From Burkholderiales bacterium (GTDB taxonomy: Bacteria > Pseudomonadota > Gammaproteobacteria > Burkholderiales > Burkholderiaceae), in the NCBI GenBank assembly GCA_947447845.1, contig CANFNO010000159.1:1-6814 (forward strand): 6,814 bases of DNA, written 5' to 3'. Position 1 is the first letter of the stretch. Each line of letters begins with the position of its first letter. The notes under the pieces are model-generated. The model was not told the DNA's origin. It saw only the letters and a list, made by a program, of their open reading frames with translations, and did no database searches. This document shows, in pieces, positions 1 through 6,031 of this stretch. Both the position numbers and the translations under genes were made by a program.

Positions 1-1247
1 CCCTTGGGCAAGGTTTCGTTGGGGAAGGTCATCATGAAGCGGCGCTCGTAGTTCTCGCTGCTCTTGACCGTGCCCCACTCGGGCGTGGCGAAGTTGCCGA
101 AGCGCGCCACATCCATGGCCCAGACGTCGATGCTGGGCTCGCCGTCGATCATCCACTCGGCCATGCACATGCCCACGCCTCCGCCCTGGCAGAAACCTGC
201 CATCACGCCAACGGCCACCCAGTAGTTGCGCATGCCGGGCACCGGGCCAATCAGCGGGTTGCCATCCGGCCCGAAGGTGAACGGGCCGTTGATGATGTTC
301 TTGATGCCGGTGCGCCCCAGGATCGGCATGCGCTCAAAGCCCAACTCCAGGCGCTCGGCGATGTTGTCCATCTTGGGCTCCAGCAACTCGTGGCCGAAGG
401 TCTGCGGCGTGCCCTTGAGCGACCAGGGTGTGGCGCGTGGCTCATAGGTGCCCAGCAGCATGCCCTTGCGCTCCTGGCGGAAATACATATTGCCCTCGTA
501 GTCGATACCTGCGGGCAGGCGCTCGTCACCGCGCGCCACGATCTCGGGAATGTCCTCGGTGATCAGGTAGTGGTGCTCCATGGGCTGCACCGGCAAGTGA
601 ATGCCCGCCAGGCGCCCGACCTCACGTGCCCACAGGCCACCGGCATTAACCAGGTACTCGGCGTTAATGGTGCCTTTGGCGGTCACCACATCCCAGGTGC
701 CGTCGGGGCGCTGGTTGGTCTCCAGCACCGGCGAGTGGGTGTGGTAACTCGCGCCATGCACCCGCGCCGCCTTGGCATAGGCGTAGGTCACGCCGCTGGG
801 GTCGATGTCGCCATCCAGCGGATCCCACAGGGCTGCGATGTAGCGCTTGGGGTCGATCAGCGGGTGACGGCGTGCAGCCTCTTCGACGCTGATGAATTCC
901 TGATCCAGGCCCATGTAACGTGCTTTGGAGCGCTCGCGCTTGAGGTAGTCGTGCCAGGCCGGGGTGGAGGCCAGATAGAAGCCGCCGGTGTTGTGCATGC
1001 CCACCGAGTGGCCGGAGGTTTCTTCAATCTCTTTGTAGAGCTTGATGGTGTAGCCCTGCAGACGCGAGATATTCGGGTCGCTTGAAATTGTGTGAATCTG
1101 CCCGGCGGCGTGCCAGCTTGAACCGCTGGTGAGCTCGCTTCGCTCCAGCAGCACCACATCCTTCCAGCCAAACTTGGCCAGGTGAAACAGGATCGAACAT
1201 CCCACCACTCCGCCTCCGATGATCACTACCTTGGCATGTGTCTGCAT
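1..1247 (-). CDS. FAD-dependent dimethylglycine/sarcosine dehydrogenase-like oxidoreductase (partial, C-terminus beyond left edge)
   Basis: This flavoenzyme is expected to oxidatively demethylate an N-methylated glycine (dimethylglycine or sarcosine) in the cytoplasm, feeding one-carbon units to folate. Visible are 415 N-terminal residues with no stop. A Rossmann FAD motif, GGGVVG at 11-16, is followed by acidic E35. SSWHAAG at 43-49 contains His46, equivalent to the histidine that carries covalent FAD in mammalian dimethylglycine and sarcosine dehydrogenases. NAGGLWA at 201-207 and the DGNPLIGPVPG stretch near 328-338 are typical of the DAO fold. Family members run to about 800-850 residues, with FAO_M and GcvT-like folate-binding domains after the DAO domain; those would lie off the left edge. 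The ATG at 1247 is supported by an AAAGGAG sequence 8 nt upstream. The divergent LysR gene is the likely regulator. Dimethylglycine, sarcosine or another methylated amine cannot be told apart from this half, so no symbol is given. Confidence 0.9.
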   Translation of the reverse strand, partial: MQTHAKVVIIGGGVVGCSILFHLAKFGWKDVVLLERSELTSGSSWHAAGQIHTISSDPNISRLQGYTIKLYKEIEETSGHSVGMHNTGGFYLASTPAWHDYLKRERSKARYMGLDQEFISVEEAARRHPLIDPKRYIAALWDPLDGDIDPSGVTYAYAKAARVHGASYHTHSPVLETNQRPDGTWDVVTAKGTINAEYLVNAGGLWAREVGRLAGIHLPVQPMEHHYLITEDIPEIVARGDERLPAGIDYEGNMYFRQERKGMLLGTYEPRATPWSLKGTPQTFGHELLEPKMDNIAERLELGFERMPILGRTGIKNIINGPFTFGPDGNPLIGPVPGMRNYWVAVGVMAGFCQGGGVGMCMAEWMIDGEPSIDVWAMDVARFGNFATPEWGTVKSSENYERRFMMTFPNETLPK

Positions 1248-1255
1248 GAAAAGTG

Positions 1256-1262
1256 CTCCTTT
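1256..1262 (-). promoter_or_regulatory. Ribosome binding site of the dehydrogenase gene
   Basis: On the minus strand the sequence reads AAAGGAG, then 8 nt, then ATG. This is a near-ideal Shine-Dalgarno sequence and fixes the start of the dehydrogenase at 1247, just before the FAD-binding strand. Confidence 0.8.
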
Positions 1263-1272
1263 GTCTTACGCG

Positions 1273-1378
1273 GTCTTGCCGGGCCGGGTATCAGGCATCC
1301 ATATGCCAGCGTGCCGGGCTGGGTGTGCCGATAGCTCGCCAGCTTAAGCGAATCGACCGCAGTTGTGAACGGCAAGAC
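1273..1378. repeat. 9-bp inverted repeat with widely spaced arms, candidate operator pair
   Basis: GTCTTGCCG at 1273-1281 is perfectly complementary, in inverted order, to CGGCAAGAC at 1370-1378. The arms are 88 nt apart. One lies 25 nt upstream of the dehydrogenase start and the other 27 nt upstream of the LysR start. A partial third copy, TTGTCTT at 1261-1267, matches the reverse complement of AAGACAA at 1374-1380. The symmetric placement suggests two copies of one protein-binding site, possibly for the LysR regulator, but a repeat this short could be chance. Confidence 0.4.
1294..1307. promoter_or_regulatory. GGCAT-N4-ATGCC dyad, candidate LysR-type binding site
   Basis: A perfect 5-bp inverted repeat with a 4-bp spacer lies between the two starts, nearer the dehydrogenase. 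An extra ATGCC half-site lies at 1388-1392 beside the LysR start. Interrupted dyads of this size are typical of LysR-family sites, but the assignment to the neighbouring regulator is inference. Confidence 0.35.
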
Positions 1379-1391
1379 AATTCATGCATGC

Positions 1392-1397
1392 CATAAA
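1392..1397 (+). promoter_or_regulatory. Possible -10 element of the LysR gene (weak)
   Basis: CATAAA matches the sigma70 -10 consensus TATAAT at four of six positions and ends 8 nt before the LysR ATG. Transcription would then begin at or next to the start codon, which fits the lack of a Shine-Dalgarno sequence before this gene. No good -35 hexamer sits 16-18 bp upstream; TTGTGA at 1363-1368 is 23 bp away. Speculative. Confidence 0.2.
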
Positions 1398-1405
1398 CTC
1401 TGCTT

Positions 1406-2305
1406 ATGACCACTGCCAAACCCAACCAGTCGCTGAACAACCTGCTGGTGTTTGAATCCGCCGCCCGCAGAGGCAGCTTTACCCGTGCCGCAGAAGACCT
1501 GCAAATCAGCCAGCCAGCCGTCAGCCATGCCATGCGCCTGCTGGAGGCCGACCTGGGCGTGGCCCTGTTCGAGCGCCAGCACAAGGGCGTGCAAACCACC
1601 GAGGCGGGCAAGTACCTGCTGGAGCAGGTGGGCATGGGCTTGTCGCTCATCGACCAGGCGTTGCGCGAGGTACGCAGCATGCAGGCGCACCAAGTGACGC
1701 TGGCGGTGTCCACCGCCACGGCCACCTGGTGGCTGCTGCCGCGCATTGCGCGCTTCAAGCAGCAGCACCCCGATATTGAGCTGCGCGTCATCACCACCGA
1801 CACCGACCTGGACATGGCCCGCGAGCGCATCGACCTGTCCATCACCCTCGGTGCGGACGACTTTGCCAACTACCAGCGCTGGCATTTTGTGGATGAAGAA
1901 ATCTTCCCGGTCTGCAGCGCCAAGTTTTTGCAGACCAACCCGCTTCCCGATCTCAAAGCCCTCGCGAACAGCCCGCTGCTGGTGCTGGAAGAGCGCTACA
2001 AAGCGCGCATGGGCTGGAAGGATTGGTTGGCTCACTTTGACATCAGCCTGCCACGCCAACCCAGGCTGTTTCGCTTTAACGACTACTCCATCGTGCTGCA
2101 GGCGGCCATCGAAGGCCAGGGCGTGGCACAGGGCTGGCGCCACATCGTGCAACCGCTGATTGCCCAGGGCCTGCTGGTACAGCCACTCCAACACAGTGTG
2201 ACCACCGACCAGCCGCTCTACATCACCGCGCCCCAGGGCAAGGTGCTACGCCCGGACGTCGCCTACCTGAAGGATTGGCTAGTGGCGGAGGCCGCTACCA
2301 CCTGA
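1406..2305 (+). CDS. LysR-family transcriptional regulator (GcvA-like)
   Basis: This 299-residue protein has the usual length and architecture of LysR regulators. The N-terminal winged helix-turn-helix spans about 10-71. It includes SFTRAAEDLQISQPAVSHAM at 24-43 as the recognition unit and the LFERQHKGVQTTEAG wing at 54-68. A linker helix is followed by a periplasmic-binding-protein-like effector domain from about 95 to 295. TATWWLLPRIARF at 105-117 and FRFNDYSIVLQAAIEGQGVA at 222-241 resemble GcvA-type members. It should bind DNA as a dimer or tetramer and sense a small metabolite. Divergent placement makes the dehydrogenase gene the probable target, with dimethylglycine, sarcosine or a related methylated amine as a plausible ligand (inference). 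The ATG at 1406 gives the standard short N-terminal arm, and no other start fits. No Shine-Dalgarno sequence precedes it. Confidence 0.92.
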   Translation: MTTAKPNQSLNNLLVFESAARRGSFTRAAEDLQISQPAVSHAMRLLEADLGVALFERQHKGVQTTEAGKYLLEQVGMGLSLIDQALREVRSMQAHQVTLAVSTATATWWLLPRIARFKQQHPDIELRVITTDTDLDMARERIDLSITLGADDFANYQRWHFVDEEIFPVCSAKFLQTNPLPDLKALANSPLLVLEERYKARMGWKDWLAHFDISLPRQPRLFRFNDYSIVLQAAIEGQGVAQGWRHIVQPLIAQGLLVQPLQHSVTTDQPLYITAPQGKVLRPDVAYLKDWLVAEAATT

Positions 2306-2312
2306 CACGTCA

Positions 2313-2343
2313 CCTGAGGCATCGCCGCGCTGGCGCCTCAAGG
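2313..2343. terminator. Hairpin between convergent genes, possible bidirectional terminator
   Basis: TGAGGC at 2315-2320 pairs with GCCTCA at 2335-2340. An inner GCC/GGC stem (2324-2326 with 2332-2334) closes a 5-nt loop, and an outer CC/GG pair sits beyond a bulged A. It lies in the 49-bp gap between the LysR stop and the stop of the convergent CheB-CheR fusion. No T-run follows on either strand, so intrinsic termination would be weak. Confidence 0.4.
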
Positions 2344-2354
2344 TAGCAACAGGC

Positions 2355-5300
2355 TCAGGGCACGGGGTTCCCGTCAACCCCGCGCTCGGTCGTCGCAATG
2401 GCATACAGCTGGCCTGCATCGTTCAGCAGGCCCGTAGCCACCACCGACACATCCAGCACAGCGCCGCTCTGGGTCAGGCGCTGGGTCAGATAGGGTTGCA
2501 ACACTTCGGAGCGGCTCAATTGCAAGAGCTTTTCCATTTCCCGGTCGCGTTGCTCGGGGGGAATCCGGTTTCGCCCGTCCATCTGCAAGGCCTGTGCCTC
2601 GCTCCAGCCATAGAGGCGTTCGGCCCCCGGGTTCCACGCCGTAATGCGGCCATTCAGGTCCTGCACGGTGATGGCGTCGGATGCATCGCGCAGCACCACG
2701 GCCATACGCAACTGGTCACGGGCAACACGCAGCGCCTCCTGCATCTGCTTGCGCTCGGTAATTTCAATGAACGAGATGACCGCGCCTTCAATCACGTTAT
2801 CCAGCGTGCGGTACGGCTGAATGCGCATGGTGTACCACTTGCCCTCGCGGGTTTGCACGTCCACCTCTTTGTGAATCAGGGTGTCGAGCACGGAGCGCAC
2901 ATCGCTGATCAGGGTGTCGTAGTTCGCGATGTTGGACACGATATGCGCCACCGGGCGCCCCAGGTCTGCGGGAATCAGGTTGATGATGGTGCTGGCAGCC
3001 GGTGTAAAGCGAAGAATGCGCAACTCAAAATCAACAAACACCGTGCCAATGCCGGTGCCGGCCAACAGGTTATTCATGTCGCCATTGGAGCGCGACAAAT
3101 CAATCACCTTGGTTTGCAACTCGGCATTGACGGTGGCCAGTTCTTCGTTGGTGGACTGCAACTCTTCCTTTGAAGTTTCCAGTTCTTCGTTGGTGGACTG
3201 CAGTTCTTCATTGATCGACTGCATTTCTTCGTTGGAAGATTTGAGCTCTTCGCCGGAACTCTCAAGCTCCTCATGCGCGCTCTGCAAGAACTCGTCTTTG
3301 GCGCGCAGTTCCTGGTACAGCGCGGCAATGTGCGCTTCGTAGTCCTTGGGTGGGAACTGGGCGGTGCTGTCCGGCGCCACCGTTGGCAGCGGATTGGCGA
3401 TTTGGGGGCTGGATACAACAGCCTCTTCCAGACGAATCAAAAACAAGGGGCTCTCCAGGCTGGCATCCATGAGCTTGGTGACCACGCTGATCGTCAAATT
3501 GACCAGGGTGTAGTGGCCATTGGTCTTCACGCGCACGTTCTGGCTTCGCACTGTCTGGTTGTGCATCTTGGCGTTGTGCAGCGCGGTGCTGACAGCCGGT
3601 CGCAGCCCTTCGCGCGCCATTTTCAGAATGTTGTTGACGCCACTTTCTCCAGCGCTGGGCTCCAGGTACATGCCGGTTCGCCCATGCAAATACAAGATGT
3701 CGCCGTGTTCGTCGGTCAAGGCGGCGGTGGGGGCAATCTGCTGCAACAGTGCGCGTTCGGTGAGTTCGCGCAAGGGCAGTTTGGTTGGAGCGTCCACCTT
3801 CTCTGCCCTGCGTGACATGGCCGCATCGGTCGCCTCCGTGGTCTGCGCAGCATTACTCAGGGGAAATGACGGCGAACTGCGGAAATCTTTTTTGCGTTGA
3901 TACAGCTTGGCTTTGCGATCAATCATGGTGAATAAATCCGTAAAGTTGCTCACGCCTTCAGAGGCGCCGAGAAACAGCATCCCTTCAGGTTTGAGAGCGT
4001 AGTGAAACAGCGGGATAATTTTTTTCTGCAAGTCTGCCCCGAGGTAGATCAGCAGATTGCGGCAACTTATCAAGTCGATTTTCGAGAAGGGCGGGTCCTT
4101 GATCAGGTCTTGCTCAGAGAACACCAGCATGTCGCGGATTATTTTGTTGATGCGCAACGCGTCACCGCCGGGCTCGGCTGAAAAAAACCGCTCCAGGCGT
4201 TCGGCTGAAATATCGGACGCAATGCTGGCGGGATAGCGCCCGGCGCGTGCCGTGGCGATGGCCCGGCTATCGATGTCACTGGCAAAGATCTGCACCTTGT
4301 AGCTTTGCCTGAGCCCCTGCATGTGCTCCTGCAACAAAATGGCGAGGGAATAGGCCTCCTCCCCCGTGGAGCAACCGGCCACCCAAATTCGAATCACTGC
4401 GTTGGATGCGCGGTTCAAGAAGAGCTCTGGAATCACCCGCTGCTCAAGCACCTCGAAGGCCTGCGGATCGCGAAAAAAATTGGTCACGCCAATCAGCATG
4501 TCACGAAAAAGTGACTCCACCTCGGTCGGCGTGTGCTGCAGATAGCGCACATAGGATTCGATGGAATCCAAGGCCAGCACGGCCATGCGCCTGTCGATGC
4601 GACGGTGCACGGTGCCGGGTTTGTAGCCCGCAAAATTGTGTCCGGTTTGGGACCGCAGCAGCGCAAAAATTCTATTGATCGCACTCGCCTCGTGAATCGG
4701 ACCCAAGCTATCCGGGTGCTTCGATGCGACGTGCGTGTGGCTGCTCAAGGCGATGAGCCGGGGCAGCATTTCAGCCGGCTCCAGCACAAAGTCCACATCG
4801 CCTGTGGCAATCGCGCTGCGTGGCATGCCATCGAACTCGGCCGTTTCCGGCGACTGTGCGATCACGATCCCGGCGGCTTCCTTGATGGCGCGCGCGCCCT
4901 TGGCACCATCATTGCCCGTGCCTGACAGCACGACACCAATGGCGCGTTCATTCAGGTCGCGCGCCAGCGAACGAAAGAAGAAGTCAATGGGCAGGCGCTG
5001 GCCTCGCGGTGCGGAAGGCTCCAACAATTGCAAGTTGCCCTCGTTGCAGGTCATGTCGCGGTTGGGCGGAATGATGTAGACGCAATTGATCCGGATCGGC
5101 ATGCCGTCTTCCACATCAAACACCTGCATGCGGGTATAGCGGCGGATGATCTCTGACAGCAAACTCTTGTGGTCGGGATCGAGGTGCTGCACCAGAACGA
5201 AGGCCATGGCCGGGTCGGTGCCTGCGGGCATGCCGGAAAAGAAGGCCTCAAACGCTGCCAGTCCACCTGCGGAAGCGCCAATGCCTGCAATCGGAAAATC

Positions 5301-5381
5301 GGACGGCTCTGGCACGGGTGCGCCAGCGGATGGAAGGGAATCGGTGGACGGGGTGGACTGGGTGGACATCGTCGTTGTCAT
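2355..5381 (-). CDS. CheB-CheR-PAS fusion protein (methylesterase/methyltransferase sensory hybrid)
   Basis: This 1008-residue, apparently soluble fusion joins both enzymes of receptor methylation. Numbering is from the ATG at 5381. A Ser/Thr/Pro-rich tail (1-28) is followed by a CheB methylesterase domain (about 30-205) with a full triad: Ser37 in GASAGG, His66 in VQHL, and Asp158 in GTGNDG. A CheR methyltransferase domain follows (about 230-497), with TNFFRDP at 300-306, the SAM-binding loop VAGCSTGEEAYS at 334-345, SDID at 368-371 and SCRNLLIYL at 439-447. Then come a PAS-like segment (about 542-657), a heptad coiled coil (about 687-767) and two PAS domains (about 768-879 and 881-1000). 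There is no receiver domain, transmembrane segment or histidine kinase core. An in-frame TTG at 5390 would overlap the upstream regulator stop as TTGA and add three residues. I prefer the ATG, 5 nt after that stop; neither has a clear ribosome site, so translational coupling is likely. Confidence 0.93.
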   Translation of the reverse strand: MTTTMSTQSTPSTDSLPSAGAPVPEPSDFPIAGIGASAGGLAAFEAFFSGMPAGTDPAMAFVLVQHLDPDHKSLLSEIIRRYTRMQVFDVEDGMPIRINCVYIIPPNRDMTCNEGNLQLLEPSAPRGQRLPIDFFFRSLARDLNERAIGVVLSGTGNDGAKGARAIKEAAGIVIAQSPETAEFDGMPRSAIATGDVDFVLEPAEMLPRLIALSSHTHVASKHPDSLGPIHEASAINRIFALLRSQTGHNFAGYKPGTVHRRIDRRMAVLALDSIESYVRYLQHTPTEVESLFRDMLIGVTNFFRDPQAFEVLEQRVIPELFLNRASNAVIRIWVAGCSTGEEAYSLAILLQEHMQGLRQSYKVQIFASDIDSRAIATARAGRYPASIASDISAERLERFFSAEPGGDALRINKIIRDMLVFSEQDLIKDPPFSKIDLISCRNLLIYLGADLQKKIIPLFHYALKPEGMLFLGASEGVSNFTDLFTMIDRKAKLYQRKKDFRSSPSFPLSNAAQTTEATDAAMSRRAEKVDAPTKLPLRELTERALLQQIAPTAALTDEHGDILYLHGRTGMYLEPSAGESGVNNILKMAREGLRPAVSTALHNAKMHNQTVRSQNVRVKTNGHYTLVNLTISVVTKLMDASLESPLFLIRLEEAVVSSPQIANPLPTVAPDSTAQFPPKDYEAHIAALYQELRAKDEFLQSAHEELESSGEELKSSNEEMQSINEELQSTNEELETSKEELQSTNEELATVNAELQTKVIDLSRSNGDMNNLLAGTGIGTVFVDFELRILRFTPAASTIINLIPADLGRPVAHIVSNIANYDTLISDVRSVLDTLIHKEVDVQTREGKWYTMRIQPYRTLDNVIEGAVISFIEITERKQMQEALRVARDQLRMAVVLRDASDAITVQDLNGRITAWNPGAERLYGWSEAQALQMDGRNRIPPEQRDREMEKLLQLSRSEVLQPYLTQRLTQSGAVLDVSVVATGLLNDAGQLYAIATTERGVDGNPVP
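3137..3202 (-). repeat. Near-tandem 24-bp direct repeats encoding coiled-coil heptads
   Basis: The 24-bp blocks 3137-3160 and 3179-3202 are identical and offset by 42 bp (14 codons, two heptads). Both encode the recurring QSTNEEL unit inside the CheB-CheR fusion. The surrounding stretch, about 3105-3295, carries further diverged copies such as SSNEEMQ, SINEELQ and TSKEELQ. The repeat keeps strict 7-residue periodicity, as expected of a parallel dimeric signalling helix between sensory domains. Confidence 0.75.
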
Positions 5382-5386
5382 GGGTG

Positions 5387-6031
5387 TCAAAGATTGATTT
5401 TGTGCAGCACGCCAAGCCTCACCAGATCGGCGTTGTTGGTGATGTTGAGCTTCTCCATGAGCCTGACCTTGTGGGTGCTGACGGTCTTGATGCTGAGGCC
5501 CATGCCTGAGGCAATCTCGCTGACGCGCTGGCCGGTTACCAACATCACCATGACTTCACGTTCGCGCTTGGTCAAGGCGGCATCCCACGGCGCATTCAGG
5601 CCTTGCGGGGAAGTCATCACCATCGGCTCAACCAGATTCGGATCCAGAAACCGGCGACCCTGGTGCAGGTTCCTGATCGCATCCTCCAGCACGTCAAAGG
5701 CGCTCTCCTTGGTGACGTAGCCCATCGCACCGGCGCCCAGCGCACTGCGCACCACTTCGGGATCGTTGTGCATGGACACCACCAGAATAGGCAACTCTTG
5801 GTTGATGGCGCACACTTTGGAAATCAGCTGAATCCCCGCAGCCAGCCCGGCGCCGCCCAGGTTGAGGTCCAGCAGCAGCACATCCGCTTCGGTTTTGGCA
5901 GCCACCATTTCAAGCAAAGCGTCCGCAGTGGCGGCCTCTGCCAGAACCTGAAATTGCCGTCCCGTTTGCAGCGCCCTGATCAGCCCGGTGCGCACCATAT
6001 CGTGGTCGTCGCACACCAAAAGTTTGATCAT
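5387..6031 (-). CDS. NarL/FixJ-family response regulator
   Basis: This 214-residue protein has the standard two-domain form. The receiver domain (about 2-120) has the acidic pair Asp8-Asp9, phospho-acceptor Asp55 in LLLDLNL, Ser86 in VVSMHND, and Lys108 in YVTKES. A linker leads to a LuxR-type helix-turn-helix (about 152-210), with LTKREREVMVMLVTGQ at 153-168 and the recognition helix in LSIKTVSTHKVRLMEKL at 179-195. Phosphorylation should drive dimerisation and promoter binding; target genes are not visible here. Its ATG overlaps the stop of the upstream kinase gene in a 4-bp ATGA, which makes that kinase the cognate partner and implies coupled translation. An AGGAG sits 6 nt before the start. 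The CheB-CheR fusion follows after 5 nt. All phosphorelay residues are present. Confidence 0.95.
   Translation of the reverse strand: MIKLLVCDDHDMVRTGLIRALQTGRQFQVLAEAATADALLEMVAAKTEADVLLLDLNLGGAGLAAGIQLISKVCAINQELPILVVSMHNDPEVVRSALGAGAMGYVTKESAFDVLEDAIRNLHQGRRFLDPNLVEPMVMTSPQGLNAPWDAALTKREREVMVMLVTGQRVSEIASGMGLSIKTVSTHKVRLMEKLNITNNADLVRLGVLHKINL

Larger units (their letters stand above)
1248..1405. promoter_or_regulatory. Divergent intergenic control region between dehydrogenase and LysR gene
   Basis: This 158 bp gap separates two start codons that point away from each other, so both promoters must lie here or overlap the coding ends. It contains two inverted repeats (listed separately), an 8-bp palindrome CATGCATG at 1383-1390, and several TGCC/GGCA words. 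LysR regulators normally bind such divergent gaps, repress their own gene and activate the neighbour in response to a co-inducer. I found no convincing -35/-10 pair for the dehydrogenase. Its role as a control region is inferred from gene layout. Confidence 0.6.

Noticed and set aside
390..1085. A 231-codon open frame on the plus strand inside the dehydrogenase region
   Set aside because: It is antisense to the FAD-enzyme gene, whose reading frame shows continuous family motifs; the plus-strand product matches nothing I recognise.
1294..1310. Possible sigma54 promoter for the dehydrogenase (minus strand TGGCATATGGATGCC)
   Set aside because: GG and GC are separated by 9 instead of 10 bases and the -12 half lacks TTGC. 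The match comes from the GGCAT dyad.
1382..2194. A 270-codon open frame antisense to the LysR gene
   Set aside because: The plus-strand frame is an unmistakable LysR protein of full length; the antisense product is a composition shadow.
2496..3173. A 225-codon plus-strand frame opposite the PAS domains of the fusion
   Set aside because: It mirrors the strongly coding minus strand and has no domain-like pattern or ribosome site that I can support.
4018..4026. Run of seven T as a possible frameshift or terminator
   Set aside because: It encodes KKII in an intact CheR domain with no break in frame and no adjacent hairpin.
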